Source: Buttiauxella agrestis ATCC 33320 (GTDB lineage Bacteria > Pseudomonadota > Gammaproteobacteria > Enterobacterales > Enterobacteriaceae). Taken from it: a stretch of 64,000 bases of DNA. The stretch spans positions 3,906,001-3,970,000 of the forward strand of contig JALKFA010000001.1 in the NCBI GenBank assembly GCA_024169445.1, given 5' to 3'. Below, one piece after another: positions 42,532-54,023 of the stretch (position 1 is the first letter of the stretch; each line of letters begins with the position of its first letter). The notes beneath the pieces were generated by a model. It did not search any database. It was not told the DNA's origin and saw nothing but the letters and a program-made list of their open reading frames with translations. Both the position numbers and the translations under genes were made by a program.

Positions 42532-43170
42532 TTATTTCGCGCCTTCAACCGCTTCACGAGCAAGCTGAGTAATACGGTCGTAATCACCTGCTTCCAGTGC
42601 GTCAGCCGGAACCAACCATGAGCCACCGATACACAGAACGCTTTTCAGTGCCAGGTAATCACGGTAGTTAGCCGGTGTGATCCCGCCAGTTGGGCAGAAA
42701 CGAACCTGAGAGAATGGGCCCGCAATAGCTTGCAGTGCTTTGGTGCCACCATTCGCTTCAGCCGGGAAGAATTTGAATTCTTTCAAGCCGTAATCCAGAC
42801 CCAGCATCAGTTCAGAAACAGTGCTGATACCCGGAATCAATGGAATTGAGCCTTCGGTTGCCGCTTTCAACAGTGGCTCAGTCAGACCCGGGCTGATAGC
42901 GAACTGCGCGCCAGCTTCGGTCACTTCTGCCAGTTGCTCTGGGTTCAGAACGGTACCCGCACCAATAATCGCTTCTGGTACTTCTTTAGCGATAGCGCGA
43001 ATCGCGTCCATTGCACATGGAGTACGCAGAGTCACTTCCAGAACGCGCACGCCACCAGCAACTAATGCTTTAGCCATTGGTACTGCGTGTTCCAGTTTGT
43101 TAATTACAATAACCGGGACAACCGGCCCTGTTTTCAGGATCTGTTCCGCAGTAGTTTTCCAGTTTTTCAT
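42532..43170 (-). CDS. eda: KHG/KDPG aldolase
   Basis: A 212-residue class I aldolase that splits KDPG into pyruvate and glyceraldehyde-3-phosphate, closing the Entner-Doudoroff pathway. Active-site residues are the Glu in VLEVTLRT and the Schiff-base Lys in [12 protein letters not shown]. It is 65 bp downstream of edd in the same operon, with which it functions. Confidence 0.97.
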   Translation of the reverse strand: MKNWKTTAEQILKTGPVVPVIVINKLEHAVPMAKALVAGGVRVLEVTLRTPCAMDAIRAIAKEVPEAIIGAGTVLNPEQLAEVTEAGAQFAISPGLTEPLLKAATEGSIPLIPGISTVSELMLGLDYGLKEFKFFPAEANGGTKALQAIAGPFSQVRFCPTGGITPANYRDYLALKSVLCIGGSWLVPADALEAGDYDRITQLAREAVEGAK

Positions 43171-43235
43171 CTAATAAGGCCTCTTCAACCAACTTTATAA
43201 TTCGTTTCCAGTGCGGCAATTGCTACATCTGGTCC

Positions 43236-45047
43236 TTAAAATTTAATGCAGGTCGCGCCCTGTTCCGCGCCAGATAACTGTTCGCGTAACGCGCTAAATA
43301 GTTCACGGCCGGTTCCAACGCGATCCGCGCTGAGGTCCGGGTGATATGCAGTGCGTTTTGCAAGCTCTGCATCATCGACCAGCAATGTCAGTTCACCCGT
43401 TTGACCATTGACGCGAATCATATCGCCATCACGGACTTTCGCCAGCAACCCACCATCATAGGCTTCTGGCGTAACATGGATTGCTGAGGGCACCTTACCT
43501 GATGCACCCGACAGTCGTCCATCAGTGACTAACGCAATTTTGAAACAGCGGTCCAATAATACCCCAAGTGGCGGCATAAGTTTATGTAATTCTGGCATGC
43601 CATTCGCTTTTGGCCCTTGATGGCGCACAACAACCACGCAGTCACGGTCCAGCAGACCTGCTTCAAACGCTGGCAAAACGTCATGCTGGCTTTCAAAGAT
43701 GACGGCGGGAGCTTCGATAATTTGATTTTCCACGGGAACTGCAGAGGTTTTCATTACTGCACGGCCGAGGTTACCGCTAAGCACTTTGGTGCCGCCGTGT
43801 TTGGAGAATGGTTTTTCAAAGGTTGCAATGACATCGGTATCGAGTGCGGTTGTCGCACCTTCACGCCATGCAAGCTGCCCATTATCCAGCCATGGTTCCA
43901 TGGTGTAGTGATGCAGGCCAAAGCCCGCAACAGTGTTCACGTCTTCATGCAGCAGGCCACCTTTGAGCAATTCGCGCATTAGCACTGGCACACCGCCCGC
44001 GGCCTGGAAGTGATTGATGTCCGCCGGGCCGTTCGGGTACAGGCGCGCCAGCAAAGGCACCACATCAGAAAGATCAGAGAAATCATCCCAGTTAATGATG
44101 ATACCTGCTGCACGCGCCATCGCGACCAGGTGCATCGTATGGTTGGTAGAACCGCCGGTTGCCAACAACGCAACAATGCCATTGACCACTACTTTTTCGT
44201 CAATCATTTTACCGAGTGGCATCCACTCGTTGCCATTTCCTGTCAGGCGCGTTACCTGACGTGCCGCTGCTGCCGTTAGTTCATGGCGCAGAGGGGCATC
44301 CGGATGAACAAACGAAGAACCCGGGAGCTGCATCCCCATAAACTCAACCACCATTTGGTTGGTATTGGCGGTGCCGTAAAAAGTACAGGTGCCTGGCGCA
44401 TGATAAGAAGCAGCTTCAGATTCCAGTAATGCCAGACGGTCAACTTTGCCTTCAGCATAAAGCTGGCGAATGCGTACTTTCTCTTTATTGGCCAAACCAC
44501 TGGCCATTGGGCCTGACGGCACAAACACCGCTGGTAAATGGCCAAATGAGAGTGCAGCCATAGTCAAACCGGGGACAATTTTGTCGCATACGCCCAGGTA
44601 CAGCGCGCCGTCGAACATGTTGTGGGACAGGCCGATAGCGGTGGACATCGCGATAATTTCGCGGCTCAGCAATGAAAGCTCCATGCCGTCCTGGCCCTGA
44701 GTCACGCCATCACACATCGCTGGCACACCACCTGCAACCTGCCCTACGGCACCAACAGAGTGCAACGCTTTACGAATCTGATCAGGGTAATACTCATAAG
44801 GTTGATGCGCGGAGAGCATGTCGTTGTAGGAGGTAATGATCGCAATGTTGTTACGCAGCATACTTTTCAGCGAAGCTTTATCTTCCGGCTGACAAGCAGC
44901 AAAACCGTGGGCCAGATTTCCGCACGCCAGCTCAGATCGGTGGACTGTGTTGGACTTCGCTTTTTCGATGCGAGCCAGATAAGTTTCACGGGTCTGGCGG
45001 GAACGTTCAACGATGCGCTTTGTTACGCGTAACAAAATTGGATTCAT
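43236..45047 (-). CDS. edd: 6-phosphogluconate dehydratase
   Basis: A 603-residue IlvD/Edd-family dehydratase making KDPG from 6-phosphogluconate with a [4Fe-4S] cluster. Characteristic stretches: [43 protein letters not shown] and [15 protein letters not shown]. Length equals E. coli Edd. It lies between zwf and eda and carries a GntR-type operator upstream, consistent with gluconate induction. Confidence 0.97.
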   Translation of the reverse strand: MNPILLRVTKRIVERSRQTRETYLARIEKAKSNTVHRSELACGNLAHGFAACQPEDKASLKSMLRNNIAIITSYNDMLSAHQPYEYYPDQIRKALHSVGAVGQVAGGVPAMCDGVTQGQDGMELSLLSREIIAMSTAIGLSHNMFDGALYLGVCDKIVPGLTMAALSFGHLPAVFVPSGPMASGLANKEKVRIRQLYAEGKVDRLALLESEAASYHAPGTCTFYGTANTNQMVVEFMGMQLPGSSFVHPDAPLRHELTAAAARQVTRLTGNGNEWMPLGKMIDEKVVVNGIVALLATGGSTNHTMHLVAMARAAGIIINWDDFSDLSDVVPLLARLYPNGPADINHFQAAGGVPVLMRELLKGGLLHEDVNTVAGFGLHHYTMEPWLDNGQLAWREGATTALDTDVIATFEKPFSKHGGTKVLSGNLGRAVMKTSAVPVENQIIEAPAVIFESQHDVLPAFEAGLLDRDCVVVVRHQGPKANGMPELHKLMPPLGVLLDRCFKIALVTDGRLSGASGKVPSAIHVTPEAYDGGLLAKVRDGDMIRVNGQTGELTLLVDDAELAKRTAYHPDLSADRVGTGRELFSALREQLSGAEQGATCIKF

Positions 45048-45169
45048 AAAAGATCCTCTTTAAAGTGGCTGCCGTCGCTTTGGGCAGGTGGTCGAGGTTA
45101 CCGGCTCTTTTCTCTCAATGAGGCGGCAATCCGTACCATCAGGGCAAAATCGCTTCAGCTAGTGTAAAT

Positions 45170-45208
45170 AAAAAAGCCCTGCTGGTGAATCCAGTCAGGG
45201 CTTTTATA
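45170..45208 (-). terminator. Hairpin in the zwf-edd gap
   Basis: AAAGCCCTG ... CAGGGCTTTTTTATT (read leftward) is a good rho-independent terminator. It probably ends zwf transcription, but it also lies downstream of the GntR-like operator, so it could attenuate edd. Confidence 0.75.
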
Positions 45209-45240
45209 TTAAAAAATTTTCACCACTTTGGCGCTAGATC

Positions 45241-45256
45241 ATGTTACCGGTAAAAT
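45241..45256 (-). promoter_or_regulatory. GntR operator of edd
   Basis: ATGTTACCGGTAAAAT differs by one base from the palindromic GntR site ATGTTACCGGTAACAT. edd-eda is GntR-controlled in E. coli. Confidence 0.82.
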
Positions 45257-45314
45257 ACGAATCGTTTGTTACACGATTTTTACACAATGACACCGATTCC
45301 ATCCGCTAAATCAG

Positions 45315-45421
45315 TCGAGTTGCAGGTAGACGGCAAATGACCGAATCCCCAGCAGCTTACATTAGTAAGTGACTGGGGTGAGCGAGTGCTGCCAACCCCC
45401 CTGCAACTTGAAGGATGACGG
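45315..45421. repeat. Intergenic palindromic repeat, copy A
   Basis: Starts TCGAGTTGCAGGTAGACGGC and ends CTGCAACTTGAAGGATGACG, with CCCCAG..CTGGGG in the middle. It is the reverse complement of a second copy at 56320-56446. Such ~120-bp imperfect palindromes are scattered between genes in several enterobacteria. It lies just downstream of zwf. Confidence 0.85.
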
Positions 45422-45424
45422 GGA

Positions 45425-46900
45425 TTACTCAAATTCGTTCCATGAACGCCCATCACGGGTAATCATCGCCACCGATGCCACTGGTCCCCAGGTTCCGGCC
45501 TGATATGGCTTAGGTGCATCATTGTCCGCAGCCCATGCTTCAGTGATGGAGTCGACCCATTTCCACGCTTCTTCTACTTCGTCACGACGCACGAACAGTG
45601 CCTGAATACCACGCATGGTCTCCAGAAGCAGGCGCTCGTAAGCATCTGCCAGATGTGTTTCGTTAAAGGTTTCGGAGTAACTCAGATCCAGTTTGGTGGT
45701 TTGCAGGTTGTGCTTGTGATCAAGCCCTGGCACTTTGTTGAGCACCTGGATATCCACACCTTCGTCCGGTTGCAGACGGATGGTAAGTTTGTTTTGCGGC
45801 AAATCTTGCCAGGAATCTTTAAACAGGTTCAGTGCAGGGCTCTTGAAGTAAACCACGACCTCAGAGCATTTTGTCGGCAGACGTTTCCCGGTACGCAGGT
45901 AGAATGGCACGCCAGCCCAACGCCAGTTGTCGATATCCACACGGATAGCCACGAAGGTTTCCGTGCCGCTCGTTTTGTTGGCACCTTCTTCTTCCAGGTA
46001 ACCCGGGACTTTTTTACCCTGTGCAAAGCCCGCCGTGTACTGGCCACGAACCGTTTTCTCGCGCACATTGCTACGGTCAATACGGCGCAGGGATTGCAGA
46101 ACTTTCACTTTCTCGTCGCGGATATGGTCGGCAGTCAGATCGGATGGTGGTGACATGGCAATCATGCACAGGATTTGCAGCAGGTGGTTTTGAATCATGT
46201 CGCGCATTTGACCGGCCTGGTCAAAGTAACCCCAGCGCCCTTCAATCCCGACTTCTTCCGCTACGGTGATTTCCACATGATCGATAGTTTTGTTATCCCA
46301 GTTATTGGCAAACAGGGAGTTCGCAAAACGCAGCGCCAGCAGGTTCAGTACGGTTTCTTTACCTAAGTAGTGGTCAATACGGTAAACCTGGCACTCTTCA
46401 AAATACTCACCAACCTGATCGTTGATTTGCTGAGAAGTCACCAGTGAGGTGCCGAGTGGCTTTTCCATCACCACACGAGCAGGTTTAGCGTTAAGTTTCG
46501 CTTTACCCAATCCTTTGCAGATGGCACCAAAAGTACTTGGTGGCATCGCAAAGTAGTTAATCGTGACACGGTTTTGCTGATCGAGCATCTTACTGAGTTT
46601 GGTAAACGCCGCAGTATCGTTAACATCCAGGTTGCAAAAATCGAGACGGCTACTCAATTTGTCCCACAGGCTTTCGTCGATCTTTTCCTTCATAAAGGTT
46701 TCGATCGCTTCGCGTACCACTTTGGTATACGCCTCTTTATCCCAGTCTGCGCGGCCTACACCCAGGATGCGAGTGTCCGGGTGAATCTGCCCCGCCTTTT
46801 CCAACTGATACAGGGATGGCAGCAGTTTCCGACGCGCAAGGTCGCCTTTTGCACCGAAAATCACCAGGTCACATGCCTGAGCTGTCTGCGTTACCGCCAT
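45425..46900 (-). CDS. zwf: Glucose-6-phosphate 1-dehydrogenase
   Basis: A 491-residue enzyme, exactly E. coli Zwf length, catalysing the first step of the oxidative pentose phosphate pathway and feeding edd. The NADP fold begins [19 protein letters not shown]. The active-site signature is [11 protein letters not shown] HexR-type site lies upstream, and hexR is divergent. Confidence 0.97.
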   Translation of the reverse strand: MAVTQTAQACDLVIFGAKGDLARRKLLPSLYQLEKAGQIHPDTRILGVGRADWDKEAYTKVVREAIETFMKEKIDESLWDKLSSRLDFCNLDVNDTAAFTKLSKMLDQQNRVTINYFAMPPSTFGAICKGLGKAKLNAKPARVVMEKPLGTSLVTSQQINDQVGEYFEECQVYRIDHYLGKETVLNLLALRFANSLFANNWDNKTIDHVEITVAEEVGIEGRWGYFDQAGQMRDMIQNHLLQILCMIAMSPPSDLTADHIRDEKVKVLQSLRRIDRSNVREKTVRGQYTAGFAQGKKVPGYLEEEGANKTSGTETFVAIRVDIDNWRWAGVPFYLRTGKRLPTKCSEVVVYFKSPALNLFKDSWQDLPQNKLTIRLQPDEGVDIQVLNKVPGLDHKHNLQTTKLDLSYSETFNETHLADAYERLLLETMRGIQALFVRRDEVEEAWKWVDSITEAWAADNDAPKPYQAGTWGPVASVAMITRDGRSWNEFE

Positions 46901-46947
46901 GTCTATTCTCCTCGTTTCGGATGTCCGGGGGGATTCACCGGCCCGTT

Positions 46948-46962
46948 TGTAATTTTATTACA
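46948..46962 (-). promoter_or_regulatory. HexR operator of zwf
   Basis: TGTAATTTTATTACA is a palindrome matching the HexR consensus TGTARTWWWAYTACA; it lies 48 bp before zwf, facing the hexR gene. Confidence 0.85.
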
Positions 46963-47260
46963 GAATAATGTACTGCTTTTAGTGAATTCAGGTAAACCTT
47001 TGCCCATTATCAGATCACAATCATGGGCAACATTTGCCCGTCAGTGCCACTTTTAGCGATGTGCCGTGGAATTTTCTGACGATTTATTGTTGATGTATAT
47101 CATGTCTAAAGTTAGACGCTGATCATGTAATGAAAAAAAACAACATCATTACACCTATTCTCCCGCCCAATCGATGATGGGCAAGCGTATATTCTTGCTA
47201 AATCGTGTCGCGATTTCTCCTGTTAGTGAAATCGACAAAATCCATGAGTGCCGGACACCT

Positions 47261-48130
47261 ATGAATATGCTGGACAAAATCCAGTCCCAACTGGAACACC
47301 TTAGCAAATCAGAACGTAAAGTCGCAGAAGTGATTCTTACCGCACCGCAAGATGCCATTCACTCAAGCATTGCTACCCTCGCCCGCAGCGCTGACGTTAG
47401 CGAACCGACAGTCAACCGCTTTTGCCGCCGTCTCGAAACCAAAGGCTTCCCGGATTTTAAATTACATTTAGCGCAAAGTCTGGCGAATGGCACTCCTTAT
47501 GTAAACCGGAATGTTGACGAAGATGACAGTGTAGAAGCTTATACCGGCAAAATCTTTGAATCGGCGATGGCAAGTCTTGACCAGGTCAGGCAATCACTGG
47601 ATATGGCTGCCGTTAATCGCGCAGTAGATTTACTCACGCAGGCGAAGAAAATTGCCTTCTTTGGTTTGGGTTCCTCGGCCGCAGTCGCACATGATGCGAT
47701 GAACAAATTCTTCCGTTTTAACGTGCCAGTTATCTATTCTGACGATGTGGTGTTACAGCGTATGAGCTGCATGAATTGCAGTGAAGAAGATGTTGTCGTG
47801 CTTATCTCGCATACCGGACGCACCAAAAATCTCGTTGAACTGGCGCAATTAGCGCGTGAAAACGACGCCATTGTGCTGGCCATTACCTCTGAAGGCTCAC
47901 CACTGGCTCGCGAAGCCACCCTCTCTTTACTGCTGGACGTGCCGGAAGATACCGACATTTATATGCCTATGGTTTCTCGCCTCGCGCAATTAACGGTGAT
48001 TGATGTACTGGCAACCGGTTTTACTTTACGTCGTGGCGCGAAATTCAGAGATAACTTGAAGCGAGTCAAAGAAGCGCTCAAAGAATCGCGTTTTGATAAG
48101 GAGCTATTCGTTTCTGGCGATAGCCAGTAA
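47261..48130 (+). CDS. hexR: HexR, RpiR-family regulator of sugar metabolism
   Basis: A 289-residue repressor with an N-terminal HTH (IATLARSADVSEPTVNRFCRRL) and a C-terminal SIS sugar-phosphate-binding domain (KIAFFGLGSSAAVAHDAMNKF, LISHTGRTKNLVELAQ). It starts at ATG 47261, giving the E. coli length; the longer frame from 47174 is not supported. HexR responds to KDPG and controls zwf, edd-eda and other central-carbon genes. Confidence 0.96.
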   Translation: MNMLDKIQSQLEHLSKSERKVAEVILTAPQDAIHSSIATLARSADVSEPTVNRFCRRLETKGFPDFKLHLAQSLANGTPYVNRNVDEDDSVEAYTGKIFESAMASLDQVRQSLDMAAVNRAVDLLTQAKKIAFFGLGSSAAVAHDAMNKFFRFNVPVIYSDDVVLQRMSCMNCSEEDVVVLISHTGRTKNLVELAQLARENDAIVLAITSEGSPLAREATLSLLLDVPEDTDIYMPMVSRLAQLTVIDVLATGFTLRRGAKFRDNLKRVKEALKESRFDKELFVSGDSQ

Positions 48131-48153
48131 AACAAAATTAGTCTGCTTAAATC

Positions 48154-48187
48154 GTTTGAGTTGCAGCCAGCACTCCCGCAGCTCGAA
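48154..48187. repeat. Deleted remnant of the palindromic repeat, copy C
   Basis: TTGAGTTGCAG ... GCAGCTCGAAG retains only the outer arms of the repeat seen at 45315 and 56320, with the middle missing. Between hexR and pykA; otherwise this 190-bp gap holds only the pykA promoter region. Confidence 0.55.
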
Positions 48188-48323
48188 GTAAGACAGATAT
48201 AACAAAGCTGTAACTTTTTAGGTCATTCGGTTAAGTTGTTACATTGCGTTTTTCAACGCATTCCGATTTACCGAATCTTTTGTTAACACAACACCAAAGT
48301 TGTTTCAGTCAACGGAGTAATAC

Positions 48324-49766
48324 ATGTCCAGACGGCTACGTAGAACCAAAATCGTTACCACTTTAGGCCCGGCAACCGATCGCGACAATAATCTGGAAAA
48401 GATTATCGCAGCCGGCGCAAACGTGGTGCGTATGAACTTCTCCCACGGTACTGCAGAAGATCATCAGATCCGTGCTGATAAAGTTCGTGAAATTGCCGCG
48501 AAACTGGGTCGTCATGTCGCTATTCTGGGCGATTTGCAAGGGCCAAAAATTCGTGTCTCTACCTTTAAAGAAGGTAAAGTTTTCCTCAATATCGGCGACA
48601 AATTCTTACTGGATGCCAACCTGGGTAAAGGTGAAGGCGATAAAGAAAAAGTCGGTATAGATTATAAAGGTCTGCCCGCTGACGTTGTCACCGGTGACAT
48701 CCTGCTGCTCGATGATGGCCGTGTTCAGCTAAAAGTACTCGAAGTTCAGGGTATGAAAGTGTTCACCGAAGTCACCGTAGGCGGCCCGCTGTCGAATAAT
48801 AAAGGCATCAACAAACTGGGTGGCGGCCTGTCAGCCGAAGCGCTGACCGATAAAGACAAAGCTGACATCATCACTGCAGCGAAAATCGGTGTCGATTATC
48901 TGGCGGTTTCCTTCCCACGTTGTGGTGAAGATCTGAACTACGCTCGCCGCCTGGCGCGCGAAGCAGGCTGTGACGCGAAGATTGTCGCAAAAGTTGAGCG
49001 TGCTGAAGCGGTATGCGACGAAGCGGCAATGGATGACGTTATCCTGGCTTCTGACGTGGTTATGGTTGCCCGTGGCGACCTGGGCGTTGAAATCGGTGAC
49101 CCTGAGCTGGTCGGTATTCAGAAAACCCTGATTCGCCGCGCACGTAAACTGAACCGTGCGGTGATCACTGCGACTCAGATGATGGAGTCAATGATTACCA
49201 ACCCAATGCCAACTCGTGCCGAAGTCATGGACGTGGCGAACGCCGTTCTTGATGGTACCGATGCGGTGATGCTTTCTGCAGAAACCGCTGCGGGTCAATA
49301 CCCGGCTGAAACGGTTGCTGCAATGGCGCGTGTTTGCCTGGGTGCAGAAAAAATCCCAAGCATCAACGTCTCTAAACACCGTCTGGACGTGCAGTTCGAC
49401 AACGTTGAAGAAGCGATTGCGATGTCGGCAATGTATGCGGCAAACCACCTTAAAGGTGTTACCGCCATCATCACCATGACCGAATCAGGCCGCACCGCGC
49501 TGATGACTTCCCGTATCAGCTCTGGTTTGCCAATTTTCGCCATGTCCCGTCATGAGCGTACGCTGAACCTCACCTCTTTGTACCGTGGTGTGACGCCAGT
49601 ACATTTCGATAGCCCAAGCGACGGTGTTGCTGCTGCAAATGATGCAGTGAATTTGCTGCGTGACAAAGGCTACCTGATTTCCGGTGATTTGGTTATCGTG
49701 ACCCAGGGCGACGTGATGAGTACCATTGGTACCACCAACACGACGCGCATTCTGTGCGTTGAGTAA
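48324..49766 (+). CDS. pykA: Pyruvate kinase II
   Basis: A 480-residue AMP-activated pyruvate kinase, the E. coli PykA length. The N-terminus [22 protein letters not shown], the catalytic segment AKVERAEAV ... [11 protein letters not shown] and [39 protein letters not shown] (split here for length) are diagnostic. It converts PEP and ADP to pyruvate and ATP. GGAG precedes the ATG. Confidence 0.97.
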   Translation: MSRRLRRTKIVTTLGPATDRDNNLEKIIAAGANVVRMNFSHGTAEDHQIRADKVREIAAKLGRHVAILGDLQGPKIRVSTFKEGKVFLNIGDKFLLDANLGKGEGDKEKVGIDYKGLPADVVTGDILLLDDGRVQLKVLEVQGMKVFTEVTVGGPLSNNKGINKLGGGLSAEALTDKDKADIITAAKIGVDYLAVSFPRCGEDLNYARRLAREAGCDAKIVAKVERAEAVCDEAAMDDVILASDVVMVARGDLGVEIGDPELVGIQKTLIRRARKLNRAVITATQMMESMITNPMPTRAEVMDVANAVLDGTDAVMLSAETAAGQYPAETVAAMARVCLGAEKIPSINVSKHRLDVQFDNVEEAIAMSAMYAANHLKGVTAIITMTESGRTALMTSRISSGLPIFAMSRHERTLNLTSLYRGVTPVHFDSPSDGVAAANDAVNLLRDKGYLISGDLVIVTQGDVMSTIGTTNTTRILCVE

Positions 49767-49781
49767 TTCAATCGCTGTATG

Positions 49782-49806
49782 ACAAAGGGGCCAAATTGGC
49801 CCCTTT
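49782..49806. terminator. Bidirectional terminator between pykA and lpxM
   Basis: AAAGGGGCCAA-ATTGGCCCCTTT hairpin with flanking A/T runs lies between the convergent pykA and lpxM genes. Confidence 0.9.
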
Positions 49807-49807
49807 C

Positions 49808-50782
49808 TTATTTCTTCGGATATAACTCTTTGCGGCGGTAGGGTTCTGTTTCCCCTTCCTTGCGGGTTTTGAGCAATTTTAAAATCCAGGTGTATTGTTC
49901 AAGATTCGGCCCCACCAGAATTTCGACTTCTTCATTCATTCGGCGAGCAATGGTGTTGTCATCCGCATCAACTAAATCGTCCATCGGAGGACGAATATGA
50001 ATGTCTAAGCGGTGAGTTTTGCTGTTGTACACCGGGAACAATGGCACAACGCGCGCACGTGCTACTTTCATCAAGCGGCCAATTGCCGGTAATGTCGCTT
50101 TATAGGTGCCGAAGAAATCGACGAACTCACTATGCTCAGCACCGTGGTCCTGGTCAGGCAAATAATATCCCCAATACCCCTGACGCACAGAGCTTATAAA
50201 CGGTTTAATCCCGTCATTACGCGCATGTAACCGGCCACCGAAACGGCGGCGCACGGTATTCCACATGTAGTCAAATAATGGGTTACCCTGGTTATGGAAC
50301 ATGGCGGCCATTTTTTGCCCCTGCGACGCCAACAACATCGCCGGTATATCCACGCCCCATCCGTGCGGCACCAGGAAAATCACATTTTCTTCCCGCTGCT
50401 TTAACTCGTCGATAATCTCTTTGCCATGCCAGTCAACACGCTGCATGACCTTTTGCGGGTCCTTGATCGCCAACTCAGCCATCATCACCATCGCTTGAGG
50501 AGCAGTAGCAAACATCTCGTCGATGACAGCTTCGCGCGAGGCTTCCGGCATCTCCGGGAAGCAATACAGCAAGTTAATTTGTGCGCGACGGCGGGCACTT
50601 TTACCAAAGCGCCCGGCTATACGCCCAACTTTACCCAGCAGAGGATCGCGTATTGACGGCGGTAACATCGCAATACCAGCGAAAGCGCCAACGCCTAGCC
50701 AGGCGCCCCAAAATTTCGGGTGCAAGAAGGCCTTTTGAAATTCAGGAATGAACTCACTGTGACTTTTTTTAGTTTTTTCCAT
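49808..50782 (-). CDS. lpxM: Lipid A myristoyl acyltransferase LpxM
   Basis: A 324-residue inner-membrane acyltransferase that adds myristate to the 3'-linked chain of Kdo2-lipid A. The HX4D/E catalytic motif appears as HGWGVD; other family stretches are [18 protein letters not shown] and [15 protein letters not shown]. It has one N-terminal membrane segment (about 30-48). Conserved position between pykA and mepM. Confidence 0.96.
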   Translation of the reverse strand: MEKTKKSHSEFIPEFQKAFLHPKFWGAWLGVGAFAGIAMLPPSIRDPLLGKVGRIAGRFGKSARRRAQINLLYCFPEMPEASREAVIDEMFATAPQAMVMMAELAIKDPQKVMQRVDWHGKEIIDELKQREENVIFLVPHGWGVDIPAMLLASQGQKMAAMFHNQGNPLFDYMWNTVRRRFGGRLHARNDGIKPFISSVRQGYWGYYLPDQDHGAEHSEFVDFFGTYKATLPAIGRLMKVARARVVPLFPVYNSKTHRLDIHIRPPMDDLVDADDNTIARRMNEEVEILVGPNLEQYTWILKLLKTRKEGETEPYRRKELYPKK

Positions 50783-50864
50783 TCATATTCTCAGTACAGC
50801 ATCAAATCATTGATGACATGAATTTATCAGTATCTTAGCGGGGTAATGCCTTTCAGACAAAGAA

Positions 50865-50891
50865 AAAGCCGGTTACTGGGAACCGGCTTTA
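50865..50891 (-). terminator. Terminator after mepM
   Basis: AAAGCCGGTT-CCCAGT-AACCGGCTTTTTC hairpin read leftward, just after the mepM stop. Confidence 0.9.
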
Positions 50892-50905
50892 TTCACAGCA
50901 CTGGA

Positions 50906-52228
50906 TTAATTGAAACTGAGCTGTGGAGTGACTTCACGAACCTGAGCCAGATATTCGTTACGATCGGAGCCTGTCAGCCCTTCGGTACGTGGCAGTTTCG
51001 CGGTCAACGGATTCACCGCTTGTTGGTTAACCCACACTTCATAATGCAAATGCGGCCCCGTAGAGCGCCCGGTATTCCCTGACAGTGCTACACGATCGCC
51101 GCGTTTCACTTTCTGACCTGGCTTCACTAACAGTTTCTTCAAGTGCATGTAGCGGGTGGTATATGAACGCCCGTGGCGAATAGCCACGAAGTATCCTGCC
51201 GCACCGCTACGTTTTGCCATCACCACTTCACCATCACCGACAGCCAACACTGGCGTACCTTGCGGCATCGCAAAGTCGACACCTTTGTGCGGCGCAACAC
51301 GACCGGTGACCGGGTTAAGGCGACGAGGATTAAAGTTTGACGAAATACGGAACTGTTTAGCCGTCGGGAAGCGCATAAAGCCCTTCGCGAGACCCGAACC
51401 GCTTCTGTCGTAGAACTTGCCGTCTTCTGCACGAATGGCGTAATAATCTTTACCGCCACTGCGTAGACGCACACCAACCAAACGGCTTTGCTCACGTTTG
51501 CCTTCAAGCATTTCGCGAGACATTAACACCGCGAACTGATCGCCTTTTTTCACTTTGCGGAAGTCCATTTGCCACTGCATGGCCTTGATAACTCCGCTGA
51601 TTTCAGCGCTGGTTAATCCAGCATCTTTCGCGCTGCTGACAAAACTACTGCCTACCGTGCCTTTCAAAACATTGTTAACCCATTCGCCTTGCTGCATTTC
51701 GCTGCTGAGCTTAAAGGCCGTACCTGAACGGTCGTAGGTACGTGTTTCACGGCGCGACATTTCCCAGGTCAGGCGTTGTAACTCGCCATCAGCATTTAAC
51801 GTCCAGGAAAGTTGTTGACCGATTTTCAGGTTACGCAGATCTTTATCAACCGCGGCAAGCTGGCTGATATCACCCATATCAATACCGTACTGGTTCAGGA
51901 TGCTGCTAAGCGTATCCCCGGTAGACACGACATACTCATGAACCCCAGCTTCACCGGCGGTTTTATCATCCAGTTCATCTTGCGGAATGGTGTCGTCTTC
52001 AGCTTCTGGAGACTGGTCTAAAGGTTCACTGGCTTCAGGAAGCAACGAACGGATCTCGTTTTTCTCAAGCTCAATGGTTTTGATAACAGGGCTGGCTTCA
52101 GGATGATAGACGTACGGTCGCCAAACAGCGACCGCAAGTGTAAGAACTGTAAGCGACCCCAGCATAACGCGGTGGGGCCGGGACAAATTGTCGAATGCCA
52201 GGGCGACAGAGCGGGCTATCTGTTGCAC
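50906..52228 (-). CDS. mepM: Murein DD-endopeptidase MepM
   Basis: A 440-residue protein identical in length to E. coli MepM (YebA). It has an N-terminal membrane anchor (about 18-38) and a LysM-like segment (HEYVVSTGDTLSSILNQYG). The C-terminal M23 peptidase carries zinc ligands in VAPHKGVDFAMP and the HLHYEVWVN motif. It cuts DD-crosslinks to allow cell-wall growth. It is upstream-adjacent to znuA on the same strand. Confidence 0.96.
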   Translation of the reverse strand: MQQIARSVALAFDNLSRPHRVMLGSLTVLTLAVAVWRPYVYHPEASPVIKTIELEKNEIRSLLPEASEPLDQSPEAEDDTIPQDELDDKTAGEAGVHEYVVSTGDTLSSILNQYGIDMGDISQLAAVDKDLRNLKIGQQLSWTLNADGELQRLTWEMSRRETRTYDRSGTAFKLSSEMQQGEWVNNVLKGTVGSSFVSSAKDAGLTSAEISGVIKAMQWQMDFRKVKKGDQFAVLMSREMLEGKREQSRLVGVRLRSGGKDYYAIRAEDGKFYDRSGSGLAKGFMRFPTAKQFRISSNFNPRRLNPVTGRVAPHKGVDFAMPQGTPVLAVGDGEVVMAKRSGAAGYFVAIRHGRSYTTRYMHLKKLLVKPGQKVKRGDRVALSGNTGRSTGPHLHYEVWVNQQAVNPLTAKLPRTEGLTGSDRNEYLAQVREVTPQLSFN

Positions 52229-52243
52229 GTATTCACTTCCTCG

Positions 52244-53188
52244 TTAATCTCCTTTCAGGCAGCTCGCATACTGGTTCGCAAGCCCGTTCAAAAACTGCAT
52301 ATAGCTGTCTTTGCCGAGCTTAACCTCAATCCCCAGTGGGTCCAGCGTTCCGGAACGGACGTTAGTACCACGGGCTACGGCATTGATTACGGCCGGCCTG
52401 AATTGTGGTTCAGCAAATACGCACACGGCTTTTTGCTCAACCAACTGTGTTCTGATGTCATGTAAACGCTGCGCACCGGGCTGGATTTCAGGGTTCACGG
52501 TAAAATGACCAAGAGGTGTTAGACCGTAGTGTTTTTCAAAGTAGCCATAAGCGTCGTGAAAAACGAAATACCCTTCACCTTTGAGCGGTGCGAGCACGTT
52601 AGCCACTTGCTTGTCGATGTTGGCTAATCCTAACTCGAAAGATTGCAAGTTGGCGTCAAGTTTGGCTCTATTTTGGGGCATAAGTTCCACTAATTTATCG
52701 TGGATTGCAACCGCCGACAGCCGCGCTACCTCTGGTGAAAGCCAAATATGCATGTTGTATTCACCATGATGGTGATCTACATCACTATTTTCGGCTGAAT
52801 TGTCATGTCCTTCATGACCATGGTCGTCGTCGTCACCGCCTTTCATGAGCAACGGTTTCACACCCGGCAATACAGCCAATTGCACTTGTTTTTGTTCAGC
52901 TAATTGATTAACCGACTTCTGCATGAAGGCTTCCATTTCTGGGCCAACCCACACCACTAAGTCCGCGCTTTGTAAGCGTTTTACATCCGATGGGCGAAGT
53001 GCATAATCATGCTCAGAAGCGCCATCTGGAAGTAAAACCTCTGTCGGTGTCACGCCGTCAGCGATCGCTGCGGCAATAAAACCTAATGGCTTGATAGAGG
53101 CAACCACGGCGGCCTGTGCGGGCACGGCTGCGGTAGCCATAAAAGCAGTTGTTAAAGCTGCGCAAAGAAATGAGTTTTTATGTAACAT
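52244..53188 (-). CDS. znuA: Periplasmic zinc-binding protein ZnuA
   Basis: A ~314-residue solute-binding protein of the ZnuABC importer. Start ATG 53188 ([12 protein letters not shown]) gives a proper signal peptide. A His/Asp-rich loop ([12 protein letters not shown] ... [10 protein letters not shown]) collects zinc; the site ligands lie in [15 protein letters not shown] and FHDAYGYFE. It is divergent from znuCB across a Zur box. Confidence 0.96.
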   Translation of the reverse strand: MLHKNSFLCAALTTAFMATAAVPAQAAVVASIKPLGFIAAAIADGVTPTEVLLPDGASEHDYALRPSDVKRLQSADLVVWVGPEMEAFMQKSVNQLAEQKQVQLAVLPGVKPLLMKGGDDDDHGHEGHDNSAENSDVDHHHGEYNMHIWLSPEVARLSAVAIHDKLVELMPQNRAKLDANLQSFELGLANIDKQVANVLAPLKGEGYFVFHDAYGYFEKHYGLTPLGHFTVNPEIQPGAQRLHDIRTQLVEQKAVCVFAEPQFRPAVINAVARGTNVRSGTLDPLGIEVKLGKDSYMQFLNGLANQYASCLKGD

Positions 53189-53217
53189 AATGCGACTTAT
53201 CATCGTTATGAATCAGA

Positions 53218-53240
53218 GATGTGTGATATTATAACATTCG
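53218..53240. promoter_or_regulatory. Zur operator between znuA and znuC
   Basis: The palindromic GATGTGTGATATTATAACAT lies in the 79-bp divergent region and resembles the E. coli znuA/znuC Zur site (GAAATGTTATAATATCACAC type, reverse orientation). It should repress both operons when zinc is plentiful. Confidence 0.85.
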
Positions 53241-53267
53241 CTAACTTCTGCAACCCCTGAAATTGTC

Positions 53268-54023
53268 ATGACAAATCTGGTATCACTGGAAAATATTTCT
53301 GTTTCTTTCGGACAACGCCGTGTGCTGTCTGATATTTCACTCGACCTCAAGCCTGGCCGAATTTTGACGCTGCTCGGGCCAAATGGCGCTGGAAAATCAA
53401 CGCTGGTGCGTGTGGTTCTTGGGCTGGTAGCACCTGACGAAGGAGTTATCAAGCGCGACCGCGACCTGCGTATTGGCTATGTGCCGCAAAAACTGCATCT
53501 GGATGCCACCCTGCCGCTTACGGTAAGTCGTTTTATGCGCCTGCGCCCTGGCGTGAAAAAAGCGGATATTCTGCCAGCGCTTAAACGCGTTCAAGCCGCT
53601 CATCTGATTGAAGCCCCGATGCAAAAGCTTTCCGGCGGTGAAAACCAACGCGTCCTGTTGGCACGCGCGCTGCTCAATCAACCGCAATTGCTGGTGCTTG
53701 ATGAGCCTACGCAAGGTGTTGATGTAAATGGCCAATTGGCACTGTATAACCTGATTGATCAACTGCGCCACGAATTGGATTGTGCGGTGTTGATGGTTTC
53801 CCACGACCTGCATCTAGTGATGGCAAAAACTGATGATGTGCTGTGCCTTAACCACCACATTTGCTGCTCCGGTACGCCAGAAGTGGTGTCGATGCACCCG
53901 GAATTCATTTCGATGTTCGGCCAGCGTGGTGCGGAGCAGTTAGGCATTTATCGTCACCACCATAATCACCGTCACGATCTTACCGGACGTATCGTTCTGC
54001 GCAGAGGGAATGGCCAGTCATGA
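53268..54023 (+). CDS. znuC: Zinc transporter ATPase ZnuC
   Basis: A 251-residue ABC ATPase, the E. coli length. Walker [12 protein letters not shown], signature [17 protein letters not shown], Walker [11 protein letters not shown] and H-loop MVSHDLH. The C-terminal His-rich stretch [10 protein letters not shown] is characteristic of ZnuC. It overlaps znuB by 4 nt. Confidence 0.97.
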   Translation: MTNLVSLENISVSFGQRRVLSDISLDLKPGRILTLLGPNGAGKSTLVRVVLGLVAPDEGVIKRDRDLRIGYVPQKLHLDATLPLTVSRFMRLRPGVKKADILPALKRVQAAHLIEAPMQKLSGGENQRVLLARALLNQPQLLVLDEPTQGVDVNGQLALYNLIDQLRHELDCAVLMVSHDLHLVMAKTDDVLCLNHHICCSGTPEVVSMHPEFISMFGQRGAEQLGIYRHHHNHRHDLTGRIVLRRGNGQS

